From contig NW_026516210.1 in assembly GCF_025602895.1 (NCBI RefSeq), positions 558,001 to 622,000 on the forward strand: a DNA stretch of 64,000 bases, written 5' to 3'. Numbering within the stretch: the stretch's first letter is position 1; every line of letters starts with the position of its first letter. The DNA is from Polychytrium aggregatum. Taxonomy: Eukaryota > Chytridiomycota > Chytridiomycetes > Polychytriales. Shown here in pieces: positions 53,193-64,000 of this stretch. The notes beneath the pieces were generated by a model. It saw nothing but the letters and a program-made list of their open reading frames with translations. It did not search any database and had not been told where the DNA came from. Made by a program: the position numbers and the translations under genes.

Positions 53193-56100
53193 ATGGATGA
53201 AATCCTGGACAAGCTACGCGTTCTGAACTACCAGAAGGACTTTTGTCGCTCGATGTAGGGCTCCTCGCCGCCGCCTGTCTGTCTGTCTGTCTATCTGTTC
53301 GTCTGTTCGTCTGTCATGTCCCTGGGGTAGCTCTCCGGATCGATTGTTGGCCAGCAGGCGACACCAGATAGATGAGAGATGGCAGCAGGCCACCGGATGA
53401 TTCCGGCTGATGGGATGTTGCCAGGGATCACCATCCGACGCGTGCGAGGGCCGGTGCGAGGTCGCAGCCGGAGCCTGCCGTCTGTTGTTCGCCCGGGGAA
53501 CACCCTTTTCCAAGCCCGGAATGACCCCGGGGCGGCGCCGTTGCGTGAGCAGTGGCCCGCTGCAGCGACTCGTTGCAGTGGCTCATTGCGGTGGCTTAAT
53601 TGCGAACCCCATCTGCGCGGCGGTCTGGTCTCCTCGGTCATGTCGTTGGGGTGGGTGGCTGGGTGGCTTACTCTCCGGTGCCTTTGCCATCCCTCGGTTC
53701 TTGCAGGGGCTTCCGGCCGCTCAGCCGGGTGTACTTTGTGGTCTCGGCCTCGAACCCGAACGAGCAGTTTTACTATCTGACGTCGCTCTTCAGCTGGCTC
53801 ATGAAGCTGAACCACCAGCCGTTCGACCCGCCGGGGCAGTTTGACGACCCCAATGCCTCCGCCGCCAATATGGGTAAGCAGCCGCAGCCAAGGCCAGGGT
53901 GGAGCAAGACGGGCCAGGACAAGACGGAGCATGGCGCTCCCGGATGCTGGAAGGCGCTCGCCATGGCGCATTGTCCGGGCGTTTGCGCCAGACAGACAAC
54001 TTCAAAGCGTGTGAGCAGGCCCTTGGCTGCAGGGCCAGGGACGTTGTCCGGATGCTCCTGGCTGGATGCTCCTGGCTGGATGCTCCTGGCTGGATGCTCC
54101 TGGCTGGCTCCTGGACTGCTCGGACCACGGTCCGTTCGCTCGGATACGATTGCAGTCCAGGCACTGGTCGGCCAGCGCACGGCCCCAGCACCAATCGACC
54201 AAGAGCCAGGTCCCCACCCCTGCTCGGACGGGCTTTGACTGGTAGCATCACAGGACCCAGGCATCTTGGTTCTCAGAGGGGACGATCCGGAGTAGCAACC
54301 GAACCAACCTTGTCGACGGCCATTGTCTGCAGTCGTCCGAGAGAGGCAGTCTCACGCCCTTTGACGTCCTTGCTGACCACACTCCTTCTCCTCCCCGTCG
54401 TCGCGCCGGCCTACAGTCGATGCACTGAAGCAGATGGGGATCCAATTCGAGTACGGACCAAATCGTCTGAAGCAGGGATATGGCGAGGCGGTCTTGTATA
54501 CCCTGCAGAATCTCGTCGACAGAGCCCTCCAGGCAAACGGATTTGTCTTCCAGAAGCCGGCTCATCGAAACGACGAGTATGTTGTCCAATGCATCTGGAT
54601 GCACTGCGAATGCTTGGGCCTCAGATCAGGCGCACAGAGTGGGCGTGAGGTATATCCAGGGCGGAGAACATGGTCGGGAGTCGAGATACCGATGCTGCAA
54701 CCACAGCTCGTCCGGAACACCGAGTCGATCGCTAACTGGTTGATCGGTCAACGTCATCACATGTCTGAACGGTATCAACGGCAACAACCACTCGTGGCAT
54801 CGCTTTGGATGGATGGTCGCGCGAACGGATGTTTTCCCGATCGGCTGGTCCACAACATTGCCTACTGGGTTGCGCATTCACTCTGGACTGCATGAACGAT
54901 GGTCCCCTTGATGTAAAGCTATCCAGAGGAGGCCGAGGTGGACATGGACGCCGAGGTCACGACCGAGCTCGTCGAAGACCGGCTGGAGGTCGAAGAGGAG
55001 GACGAGGAGGTGTTTGTGGACTCGTACACCCCTGGCCCGAAAGCCGATGAATCCAAGCAGTAAGTCCGCGCCCGTCCCGCAACTTCCCTCGCCTCGCAAT
55101 GCCTCCTCTCAACTGTCTCGTTCCGCCTTGCCCTGCGCGCAAATAGGACTCCGCAGGCGGCAGCCACCAAGCCCAAGATTGACCCGGCCGAATGGCGGAT
55201 CGAAGTTGAGCGAGTCAGCCCGTTTCTCAAGGTCCAAATCACCAACGACAACAAAGATTGGCGCATCCATCTGGAGCAGATGCAGCACCACAAAGTGGTA
55301 TGGTCCGAGATCTTGTCGAGCAGTGGGCAGTGGGCAGTGGGCAGTGGGCAGTGGGCAGTGGGCAGTGGGCAGTGGGCAGGGAGAAACTACTGTGGTGCCG
55401 ATTTGTATATGCGCATGCTTGCTCATCCGCTCATCCTGCGACACCGCACATGCGGGCTCGACTGTCCGTCAACACTCCCACACGGAAACGGCCTGATGGG
55501 ACGATGCGGCGCTGTGGCGATGTGGGAATGAAATGGCCCATCCAATTCATGGCATCGCACAGACAATCCACTCCTCGCTCTCCGAGACCAAGACCCACCT
55601 CACCAAGCTTCACGCCGAGATCGAAAAGACACTCGAGAAGATTGTGTCTCGAGAAAAGTACATCAACACCCAGTTCGAGGGCCAGACGGAGGAGTTCCGG
55701 AGCTTGCAGGACCAGCTCTCGGAACTAAAGCAAAAGTACAACATCACCAACACCAACGTCACAGAGCTCACCAACGAGCTTTCGAAGCTGTCCGAGATGC
55801 TGGATGGCGTCAAAGCTCGGATGGACGACATTGGCAACGGCATGACGGACTCACGTCCACTGGTGAACATCAAGCAAGGTGTCTCCAAGCTCAAGGTGAG
55901 GACACACGTCGGACTGGGGCTGACCTCTACATCGATGAATCCAGCTGCATCGAGCCGACGGATCGCAGGATGGCGAGCGTGTGTTGTACGTGGAGGATGG
56001 AGTGATGATATGTCCTGGGTGACCCCGTCCCTGACCCTGTCCCTGACCCTGACCCTGACGGACTTGTCTCCAGGCGGAGATCAAGCAAATGGATCTCCGG

Positions 56101-56287
56101 ATCGGTGTTATCGAGCACACGCTGCTCCACGCCAAGGTGAGTCCGTGGCAAAGCCTTCGCGCCGCCGTCGATGCTGGGCGATGAGAGCCAGCGAATGTAA
56201 CCCCTCCTTTCCTGCAATCCACAGCTCTCTGCAAAGTCGGGGCTGGTTTCGGATCGACCCAATTATGGACTGATTCAAGTGCGCTGA
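53193..56287 (+). CDS. IFT57: Intraflagellar transport protein IFT57
   Basis: Exons 53193..53254, 53707..53873, 54417..54576, 54919..55059, 55147..55297, 55563..55895, 56074..56136 and 56225..56287 give 379 residues, against about 429 in human. IFT57 is a peripheral IFT-B subunit that carries cargo along the flagellar axoneme. Conserved stretches include MDEILDKLRVLNYQKDFCR, GFRPLSRVYF, LKQGYGEAVLYTL, DNKDWRIHLEQMQ, EKIVSREKYINTQ and MDLRIGVIEHTLL. The N-terminal calponin-like domain and C-terminal coiled coil are both present, with an acidic linker between. Each junction falls in conserved sequence and preserves phase; the donor after HHKV (55298) reproduces the human spacing exactly. Several introns carry tandem repeats. 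Confidence 0.95.
53275..53315. repeat. GTCT repeat in IFT57 intron 1
   Basis: Tandem GTCT/GTTC tetramers shortly after the first donor of IFT57. Confidence 0.8.
54051..54112. repeat. 14-bp minisatellite in IFT57 intron 2
   Basis: Four copies of GGATGCTCCTGGCT inside intron 53874..54416. Confidence 0.85.
55321..55380. repeat. 7-bp minisatellite in IFT57 intron 5
   Basis: Eight copies of GTGGGCA inside intron 55298..55562. Confidence 0.9.
56027..56059. repeat. CCCTGA hexamer repeat in IFT57 intron 6
   Basis: Five units of CCCTGA/CCCTGT just upstream of the acceptor at 56073; they also supply several CTGAC-type branch-site words. Confidence 0.75.
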
Positions 56288-56571
56288 GACATGAGATCGG
56301 CATTGGGGAGAGCCCGTTTGTCCCACGGATGATGCGAGGCAAAGCCGCTGCCTTCCTCAATCAATACACTTGTTCTGGGCCGACTCTACAGATACAATCG
56401 TGCTGCCAGTGGCGTGGAATTTGACGATGCACAGATAAGATGTTAGGAACTGTATTATGCCTCTGTCTGCCTTGAACTTGCGCTCCTCTTCTGTCTCGCA
56501 ACCAGTGTCGGAGTCCATTCGCCCATCAACTCGGGGGAGTCTGCCGAGGATCGTGTCCTCCCGCTCGAACA

Positions 56572-59230
56572 TCACGCTGTATTGACGTTTTGGCGAGATA
56601 TGGAGTACAAGCCCAGGGTTTTCTTGCTTCCGTATGCACTCTTCATCTCTCTCTTGAGTGGCTTGTTCAATTCCTGGCTCGGGACTCGTCCCTTCGAGGT
56701 CACCGGTCTCGACGGCTGAGGCGATGCAACGGAGCCTGTGAGGCTGCTGGTGGATCTTGCGACCATGGCCTTGTCCGCTCTCTGCATCATCAAGAGCTTG
56801 CGCCTCTCCTCGGGCGATAGAGGCCGGCGAGCAGCCTTGTCCATGAGATCCTGCTTTTCTTTCTGCTTTCGTCTTTCGTTCCGAGCGAGGTTCTGCTCCA
56901 TTCTAACGATCCGGTGCTCCTCCTCTGGGGTTGTGGCAATGCAGCCCGAGGGCGTTCATATCCCATTCGAGCAGAAAATCCGTTGGCCAATCCGAGCCGT
57001 TAGGAAGTAGCACATGTGAGAACAGCGGAGCCAAGCAGCGACCAAGAGTGATGGAGGGATGCGTCACGCCTGACGACAGCAACGGGATATGACTCTCCCC
57101 CCGTCGACGTTGCGCAGTGACCCGGGGCAGTTGGGTGCTTCGATTCATGCCCATTCGGGGCCAACCCACCAAGCAACAGCGCCTTGATTGATTGGTCGGT
57201 TGTAAGATCGCTTGGTTTCTTCCCTTGGTTGTTTGTCAGTGTTGAGTTGCAGCCGCCGTTGATCTGCTCGTCGGGGAGCAGCCAGAGCACCACGCGGTTA
57301 TCGGCGTCATGGAAGCCGGAGGTGGAGACAACTTGTGTTAGATAGCCGGTGCCAGTTGTCGGCGAGGGCTCCATATCGCCGCCATTGCGACCACATGCCT
57401 GCATGGTGCAACGCTCTGTGCACAGTCGTCATATACATGAGAGAGACTCTCTGACGAGCTCACCAGCGCCTGGACAGACTCGGATAGGTTCCGCACAGAG
57501 GCAAAATGAAGAGGTGTCGATCCAAAATTGTCTTTTGCGCCCAGGTCCTTGCTACCGAGAGTCTTCTTCTGGAGCAGAGTCTTGATGACCTGAGAGTGCC
57601 CGCTGTTTGCAGCCCTGGGAACAGCGTGGTTCAAGGGATAGGATTGCCAAGAGAGTTAGCTTCGTTGGGGAGAAGCGGCATGGACGAGGCTCTGTGCTTT
57701 GGCCGACCATGCTCCGGATTCACAGAGCAATCGGGCCGCGCCTCTGCAACGGCTCTCCGACAGGTTACCAATGCAGTGCTGTGACTCCGTATGTGTCCTT
57801 GATGTGTGGATCTGCACCAAACTCCAGTAGCACCGAGACAATCTGGTTGTGGCCGTGTTGGCATGCCAGGGACAGGGGACTGGTTGTTGAGATACCAACG
57901 ACGCAAGCGTATACAACCCGTCAGCCGAGTGGCCTTCTGTCGAACAATGTCGACACCGACAAACACGCCACCGACCCCTGTCTACGTTGCACGCAGTTCT
58001 GGAAACGGCGACAAAGAGCGCTACAGACGTTCGTCCTTGTACCGGCTTGATGACATTGACGTTCACTCCTTTCCATAACAGGCTGTATACCTGGAAAGGG
58101 ATCAAAAGTGCAGTCATCTGAATTGAGACGGAGGTCAAGTAGCGCCACCTCCCTCAGAACCAGTATGCACTTTGAGTGCACCAATGGTATCGCATATTGC
58201 AGTCCCACCGCTTTCGATAATAGAAGCATACTTTGTCCACATCGCCGTCACAGCATGCCTCGGTGAGCTCGTGCTCGCTTTTGGAAAGCAAGCCCAGCTG
58301 ATGCTGCATGTTCTTGTCGCCCTCGATCGACGCCGAAAGTGCCTTGAGCCGCAGCTGACCACCCAGGATCGTTTCTGCGCCAGGGACCGGGGTCTCCAGA
58401 GGATGGGCTGGGCGAGCCGGCTCGATGGGCGTGCTTTCCTCGTCGGCCATATCGTTGGCGGATATGCCGAGCCCGGGCATGGACCTGGACGTCTGGCGGC
58501 GTATCAGCCCTGCGGGATGTGCGTTCTTGCCCCGTGGGAACTTGGAGGCCGAGCCCTTGCGAGACTTTGGTGCGTCCGGCGACGAGATGGTGTCTTTGGA
58601 CTTGCGCTCCGTTTCCGAGTCCGACTGGGGTGGCTTTGAGTCGCCGCTGCTGAGAGCCGTTCTCGAGGCGGTCTTGGGCTTGGGTATCCGATGGGGTTTG
58701 GGATTGACATTCGAGCGGTCGTTGGGAACGGGGGTGGGCGCTGGATGGACTGGGCTCTGCGAGCCTGGCCGTGATGGTGGCTTGGACTGACCTGGAGATT
58801 TTGGAGAAGGAGCCTCGCCTCCGGCCGGAGGCGATTTGGGTTTGGACGCTTTTGCATTCTTGGGCCGCGATGCCCGAGGCACTTCACTCCGCTGCGGCGT
58901 GCCACTCTTTGGCCGATGTGGAAGGGCTGGCTTGGCTCCGGCTGCATGGCTGTCCGCGGGCTGTTGCGCCCCGACAGGAGCCGGAATTGTGTGTGGTTCG
59001 GGCGGAGGTGTCTCTGTGGCCTGCTTGGTCGACTTGGTCGGCAGCGGAGGGTTAGTAGTCGTCGAGTCGTTCTTGATGTTGATGGTGGACAGGGGTGCAC
59101 TGCTTGGAGTGCTGGACTTGGGGTTCTCGATGAGCGCGCTGAGGGCAAAGTTGACAACGGTGGTCGTGGGCCGACCGTCGAGCTTGGGACGGACTTGAGC
59201 CGCAGGGGCGGGGGAAGTAGCCATGTCCAT
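56572..59230 (-). CDS. Ankyrin-repeat protein with disordered N-terminus
   Basis: Exons 59230..58232, 58090..58029, 57879..57769, 57614..57464, 57398..57170 and 56924..56572 give 634 residues. Residues 1-300 are Pro/Ser/Lys-rich and basic with many SP sites (KSPPAGGEAPSPKSPG). The ankyrin array starts at LGLLSKSEHELTEACCDGDV and continues with RTPLSLACQHGHNQIVSVLLE, VTALHWAANSGHSQVIKTLL and STPLHFASVRN. The C-terminus is a charged helix (RMEQNLARNERRKQKEKQ) and a Ser/Lys tail. Exon 2 uses the donor GTCTGT; it is supported because it recreates RTPLSLA. This is a scaffold or adaptor type protein; no specific orthologue is recognised. Confidence 0.8.
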
Positions 59231-60070
59231 AGCCTTGCTTCAATCGGAGAAGAGCAAACCGGATGTGTTCTGGCTGGCTTGAAGTGACTGAGGGTGTCGA
59301 AACAGATGCGGAGAGTACTGATATACAAAGAGATTGGGGACAGGCGCCGGGCTGCTGCTCGGTGTGCTGGGAAGGGGGGGAAATGGTGCTGCCGCCGAGT
59401 CCAGGAAGTAGGGCAATTGGGGATCGACGATGGATCAGGAAGACATCTATAGGCGGCGGGCGCCGTGAGGGTTGGTGTGCAAGATTTGGGTGTGAGAATA
59501 GAAAACGCCAGGATGGCGGAGGGATATTTGTTTCGCCTGTTCTGCTCGGCGTGTGGATCTGTGGATGGAAAATAGCACACGGGCAGCTCCTCTGGCTGGC
59601 ATTGACCGAGGGGACAGAAGCGCCCAGGCGTACTGGAATCGTGAGGGCCTGCAGAGAAGAGGTCAAGGGCAGGGTTGGATGCAGGGGCGAGCTGTTTGTG
59701 TGCGGGTTCCAAACATTCCATGATTGGGATGGGTTTTCGGCATGTAGCGATTGGATGCGGCGGGCGGTGTGGGGAAGGAAAACGATGCATTTGCGAGACT
59801 GATGTGTTCTCTTGCCCCAATATTAGATTGCGAATTCCCTTGCGCTCTCGGTGTGTAATGAAGGACCCGTATACAGGTGTCCTATGGGACAGGAGTCTGA
59901 CGAGCGCTGTACGCACACTGGGCAGGCTATCACCGACACAGGTTCGGGATTCGGAATCGAGCGTGGCATATAGTCTGTATTCTTTCAACGAGCAGCGTTC
60001 TGGTGAGGGGGGAGTGATGGAGGACAGGTGTTCTCTCGAGCGGCCGGATAAGATGCCACCAAAGCCCGGC
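59231..60070. other. Intergenic region upstream of ankyrin gene
   Basis: 840 nt between the ankyrin start and the EMC7 stop, both minus strand. A very long open frame crosses it but is not protein-like. Confidence 0.5.
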
Positions 60071-61649
60071 TCAGTTCTTCTTGGGAGCAAACATATTGGC
60101 CAGGTTCTGGCTGATGTCGGGCATCTCCATCTGAGGAGTGTTTTGTTGGCGTTGCTGGCGAACCTCCTGTCGGAGCCAAGATGATGGGGTCGCGATGAGA
60201 GTGTTAGCCAGGGTTGATTTGTACGATGGCATGAACGAGCAAGCGCTGGGCTCGGCAAGAGCCAAGCAAATCCCCACATGAGCAACGCCAGCCGCACTGA
60301 CCTGTAGCGTCTCCTGGTCCAGCGAGTTCATGAGCTTGGGCATGCCAATGACCATAACCAGACCAAAGATGGCCATGAGCATCATCGGGTTCTGGAACAG
60401 CGACCAGATGCTGAATCCCTCGCGAGCCTGCACGAAAGCGGCGGATCGTCGTTAGCGAGGCACTCGGCAGCACTGCAGCACACAGTCGCTTACAAACCCG
60501 CTCCCATGAGCCGCCGCGATACCCATCGTCCATATCCCGTCTTGGGAAAGCCTGTTGCTTGTGCGGGATGTCTGGCGAAACCCACCATGAAGTAGTTCAG
60601 CTTGGAGTGCGCCGACACCTCGAGGGGCAAGGTCAGCAGCGGACCGTGCTTCTCCCAGTTGGTTCCAGGGTAGGTGATCGACGGCTGGATGGAGCTCTTG
60701 GAGACATCAATGCGAATCTGCGTGCAATGAACTAGTATGAGCCACAGCAATTGATATCGAGCCGCTCGGAATACAGCCACATCTGTGGTCGCACCCGTGG
60801 TCGCAGTCAACGGCGAGCGACGTCCGGGTCATGGGTCAACGGACCTTTTCGAAAAAGAAGCGACTGTTGACGATCTCAACCAGATGAGAGCCTTCGGGCA
60901 GATTGTTGCTGTTATACGAATGCACGTGTGGGACTCGTCAGCACGCCTGAGATCTGGTCCAAGCATCGGGGAATTCGACTTGGATGCTGAGCCTCCTCCC
61001 AAAACGGAGCCGGCGCCCAGGGAATGGATCTGCGTTGCTCAATCGAAATAATACGCACAGCTGAAAGTATCCATCTTTGTCGATGAGAGAAACTTGCTCG
61101 CCACCATTCAGGTAGACCCGCGTGTTGGGTCCAAGATCGTCGAGATCTGAGTTTGTTGAAAGGACGGCCATCCCAGGTTAGCCAAGATGCACCGAGGACA
61201 GCGACTGCCAGAGATGGCATTGAGGGCCTAAAGAGCGCTCGAGTAGGTCTGGCATGTGGCGGGCCTACGGATGCCGATCCACTTTGACGGTTCGGCGTAT
61301 CGATATGCGTCGCAAGCTGAAATCCACCGGCAAAGCCCAAAACACGGCTCCGTTCGTCTCCTCAGCATATAGGGAAGGCGATTAGGCTGTGGGCCGTCCA
61401 TCCGCAATGCATCACACGAACAGACGAACCTTTGACGACATCGTTGGTGACGATGCGGCCCCGGAGAGTCCGAGCGGCCAGGGTCTCTTGGCGGGCATTG
61501 ACACTGGATCGGAACGGAGGGATGAGCCGAGTGCTGCCACGATCGGTGGATGGAGCGGCTGGTGAGCAACAGAGCTGGAAGAAACATTTCACGCACCTGG
61601 ATGCAGCCAGAAGTAGAACGGCGAGCAGCAGCGCAAGCAGGTGCTTCAT
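60071..61649 (-). CDS. EMC7: ER membrane protein complex subunit 7
   Basis: Exons 61649..61597, 61503..61430, 61146..61059, 60908..60845, 60717..60586, 60427..60302 and 60166..60071 give 210 residues (human 242). EMC7 is a lumenal beta-sandwich subunit of the EMC membrane-protein insertase, anchored by one helix. A signal peptide (MKHLLALLLAVLLLAAS) is followed by RGRIVTNDVV, VYLNGGEQVSLIDKDGYFQL, NNLPEGSHLVEIVNS and YPLPLEVSA-like TLPLEVSAHSKLNYFM. The membrane region is SLFQNPMMLMAIFGLVMVI and the cytosolic tail is MEMPDISQNLANMFAPKKN, matching the ELPDVSEFM region of animals. Intron 4 has an unusual donor, GTCCGT; all phases agree. Confidence 0.92.
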
Positions 61650-62110
61650 TGCGGCAGGATCGTGGCCGTTTCGAGGGGAGATGCGGGCGAACGATGCAGG
61701 CAAATGATGCAGGCAAAGGAGCGCGACCACGACAGAAACGGATGCTTGGGCACGGGAACGAGGGAGGCGCTCTCGCTGGCGGTCTCGCTGACAGTCTCGC
61801 TCCTCGGCGCGGCTCTCGTTCGCGGGGCTGGATGCGGTGCGACGCGGGACACGTGATACCGCGAGCCGCCCCGGATTTGATTGCTGGCTGTTGTCAAGCC
61901 ACACACAGACACATTGACCAGAGCCGAGCAAGGACTCATGAGCGAATGCTGTATTGAGCTCGGCATCAAAAATGGCCATGGAGCGGGAGCTAGTTGCCGA
62001 TGGGTCCAATGTACTTGCGAGACATCCGCAGGGCGAGGTATTGTCCGCTGAGGCAGCAGACGGATGGTGGACAAGACGAAGCAATCCAGCTGCCTATCGC
62101 GAGACCGCCA
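61650..62110. other. Intergenic region upstream of EMC7
   Basis: 461 nt between the EMC7 start and the Tipin stop, both minus strand. Nothing seen. Confidence 0.5.
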
Positions 62111-63374
62111 TTAGAATTCGTTTTGCTCCATCTCCATAAACCTCATTTCTAAGCGGCGGCGTTCGTCTTCCTCGGCCATTTCCAAGCTTCTCTCCCAGTC
62201 TTGATCCATCTCAGCCCAGTGGTGGTCCTCAAAGCCTTCGTCTGGCCGGATATTTTCCGGATCGGCCGCAGCAGCAGGGTCGGATCCATCAAATGACGAT
62301 CTGGGGCTTGAGCGACTGGGCTGTGCCGACGCTGCAGGTCCTGGTGTGGCTTCCGTTGACGCATCAGCCGCCGATGTCGACGGCAAGCTCCCTTGAGCCT
62401 GCTGTCGGAGTCGCTTCTCTTCGAGAATGACGAGAGCCCGCCGCCGGTTCTGCTCGATCCGTGCGATCACGTCTTCGCTCATGGCCTGGCTTGCAGGAGC
62501 CACGCTGCTGCTGCTGCTGGATGAAGCAGCAGCATTTCCGAGGGCTTCGGGATCTGCCGGCTGTTCGTCCAGTTGCTCATTGGTCAGAGGCGGCTGGTCT
62601 GGGTCGTTGCTAAAGATGATGCCGAGCCGACGGCGGCGGTCTTCTGTGATTGTGTTTGAGAGCCACACACGCAAGGGGCGGCGATGGCAGTGCTTTTCAG
62701 CTTCGCTGATGATGCGGTCGAACTTGTAGGCCGGAAGCATGTGGTGTCCCCACAGCTGATACATGCGCATGATCTTTCTAAAGTCGTCGAGCTGGCAGAG
62801 ATTGAAGGCAATACGGCTCGTAAGTGGATCAAGGCCGATGATGCACAAAGCTATCCTGCAGGACAGCCCACAGAGCCGCCTAGCAAACCACTGGGTCATG
62901 GAGCGCCAGATCCAAAGGTCATGTACCTCATGTCCCTTCCCGGCCAGCTTGAGCTTGGAGCCCATCTTTCGTAGCTTGGGTAGTCCATTCTCTCCCAAGA
63001 GTCTACGAGACGGAAGCGGCATGGTAAGTGGGTGTGAGAAGAAACCTCGCTCGGCGCAGACAGCAACTGTCCATGGGCAATGCTTACAGCTCCAGGTCGA
63101 TCTTGGCCACAGGCTTGCGGAGAGGCGGCAGCGGCTCGGCTGGCTGCTGGGCGCCCGGGGCATCGATGGCCTGATCAAGGTCGATGTCGGCGTCGAGAAA
63201 GGAAGGCGGGGGCTGGCTCTGGGTTGGGACAGGGCAGAGAGAGCTGGCTGGTTGGCACCGATTCGCAAGCAGTTCGGCAGACAGGCGTGCATTTCCGATG
63301 CAACATTCACCATCGCAGCCCTGTGCAGCGCTCTTGGACATGTTGAGGACACGCCGTACCTGCGGATCGCTCAT
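62111..63374 (-). CDS. TIPIN: Replication fork protection protein Tipin/Csm3/Swi3
   Basis: Exons 63374..63360 (15 nt), 63218..63088, 63002..62927 and 62791..62111 give 300 residues. Tipin pairs with Timeless/Tof1 to stabilise stalled forks and support checkpoint signalling. The Swi3 domain is seen as LLLGENGLPKLRKMG, LKLAGKGHE, FRKIMRMYQLWGHHMLP and KFDRIISEAEKH, each matching the family pattern. The rest is a Ser/Ala-rich linker and an acidic C-terminal helix (EMAEEDERRR) typical of the RPA- or Timeless-binding tails. The 15-nt first exon (MSDPQ) is the simplest start in phase, but a different 5' exon cannot be excluded. Confidence 0.85.
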
Positions 63375-63931
63375 GGTGGCCTGGGGCTCGGCCAGCACAG
63401 ATCAGGGTGGACGGGATGCATCGAGCAACAACGGCCATGCAGACAACGACAGCGAAATGGTGCGCGACACGTGCAGCCTCCAACAATGTGCCCGCTTTTG
63501 GCTGGCAAGTTGGTTTTCGCCCAGGCCGACAAACAGCACACGGCCAAAGCAGGTTCATCCAAATCGGCGCCGCAAGGGCCCATCCATCCAAGATCCCAAC
63601 GGAATCCTGTCTCCATCGAGGTACAGAATCGCCCTGGTGCATCGGACGGCAGCGCCGGCGGCCGCATCCGAGACAGCAGCGCGGATGGTCTTGGTCCAGC
63701 CATCACGCCGCGCCGGGCTGGCCATCTGCCGACCGATCCTGGATGCGCACGGCCTGCACGGCCGGGGTCTCACCAGGACGATCGGCGTTCGACATGGGCA
63801 TCGACTGATGACGGAGGAGACGGCGCTGGGCATGGACATGGGCATGGGAGCTGCGAACAAAACATGCGGCCGGCTATTGACGAGTTGGCTGGCTGGCATT
63901 CGGCAGAGCCCAACGCAAGCACAGACCCGCC
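63375..63931. other. Divergent region, Tipin / zinc-finger gene
   Basis: 557 nt between opposed starts. No TATA box or repeat recognised. Confidence 0.45.
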
Positions 63932-64000
63932 ATGGCAGACCATACCCGCTGTCCCATCTGCCAGTTCCTGATCTCGGCAAGCGACTTTGAGTTTCATTAT
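63932..64000 (+). CDS. Start of a zinc-finger protein (cut by window edge)
   Basis: The ATG at 63932 opens MADHTRCPICQFLIS and runs to the window end in FEFHY. A CxxC pair right at the N-terminus with a His about 14 residues later resembles a C2H2 finger of the ubiquitin-binding (UBZ or ZUFSP) kind. Only 23 codons are visible, so neither the gene model nor the family can be settled. Confidence 0.45.
   Translation, partial: MADHTRCPICQFLISASDFEFHY

Noticed and set aside
56357-56575. Small open frame after the ankyrin gene on the same strand
   Set aside because: It overlaps the ankyrin stop region and has no splice or domain support; more likely 3' untranslated sequence.
58504-60297. 597-codon open frame on the minus strand
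   Set aside because: It is a shadow of the ankyrin gene in another frame, extended through GC-rich intergenic DNA. Its translation is Pro/Arg/Ser noise without domain patterns.

Overview
This window looks like nuclear DNA of a GC-rich, intron-dense zoosporic fungus, most likely a chytrid. Genes are split by mostly short GT-AG introns, intergenic gaps are a few hundred bases to 1.7 kb, and both strands are used evenly. The best lineage marker is an intact IFT57 gene (53193-56287), an intraflagellar-transport protein that Dikarya lack but flagellated fungi keep. A TKL kinase with Sel1 repeats, a remnant of a Fanzor (eukaryotic TnpB) element, an NADPH oxidase and a cerato-platanin-like secreted protein fit an early-diverging fungus. 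No operons, CRISPR arrays, rRNA or tRNA genes were recognised. All exon models below were built by hand from reading frames, splice sites and phase, without transcripts.

Layout. 1-775: 5' end of an NADPH oxidase (minus), cut by the window edge. 1552-3076: unknown protein (plus). 3435-9304: RecB-like nuclease fused to an SF1 helicase (minus, eight exons, with a 17-nt microexon and a GC-AG intron). 9744-10155: Fanzor remnant. 10567-11525 and 12820-14088: tandem Nudix hydrolases. 15145-15963: possible single-pass membrane protein. 16711-18313: SAGA subunit Hfi1/Ada1. 19536-20857: NTF2-like protein. 21623-25972: WD40-like protein (plus, eight exons). 26262-27704: protein with four Cys/His repeats. 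28377-30145: AYR1-like reductase. 30945-32709: WDR83. 33341-35400: secreted lysine-rich protein. 36107-38383: TKL-Sel1 kinase. 38828-39862: universal stress protein. 40666-41400: cerato-platanin-like protein. 41889-45328: CWF19L1 with an apparent frameshift. 45804-47811: mitochondrial carrier. 48471-49226: NDUFA4-like subunit. 50954-51973: Pho80-type cyclin. 53193-56287: IFT57. 56572-59230: ankyrin protein. 60071-61649: EMC7. 62111-63374: Tipin/Csm3. 63932-64000: start of a zinc-finger gene.

The genes are mostly unrelated housekeeping and signalling functions, not one pathway. They cover transcription (SAGA), mRNA processing (CWF19L1; WDR83 family), replication-fork protection (Tipin), mitochondria (carrier, NDUFA4), the ER (EMC7, AYR1-like), the flagellum (IFT57) and signalling (kinase, cyclin, NOX). 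Several pairs are divergent and share short upstream regions: WDR83 with the secreted protein, CWF19L1 with the carrier, the cyclin with IFT57, Tipin with the zinc-finger gene, and the NTF2-like gene with the WD40 gene.

The most unusual features are the nuclease-helicase with its microexon and GC-AG intron, an NDUFA4 gene with an 8-nt first coding exon followed by another GC-AG intron, the Fanzor relic, the four-repeat Cys/His protein, a cerato-platanin-like domain with a barwin-type DQC motif, and short tandem repeats concentrated inside introns.
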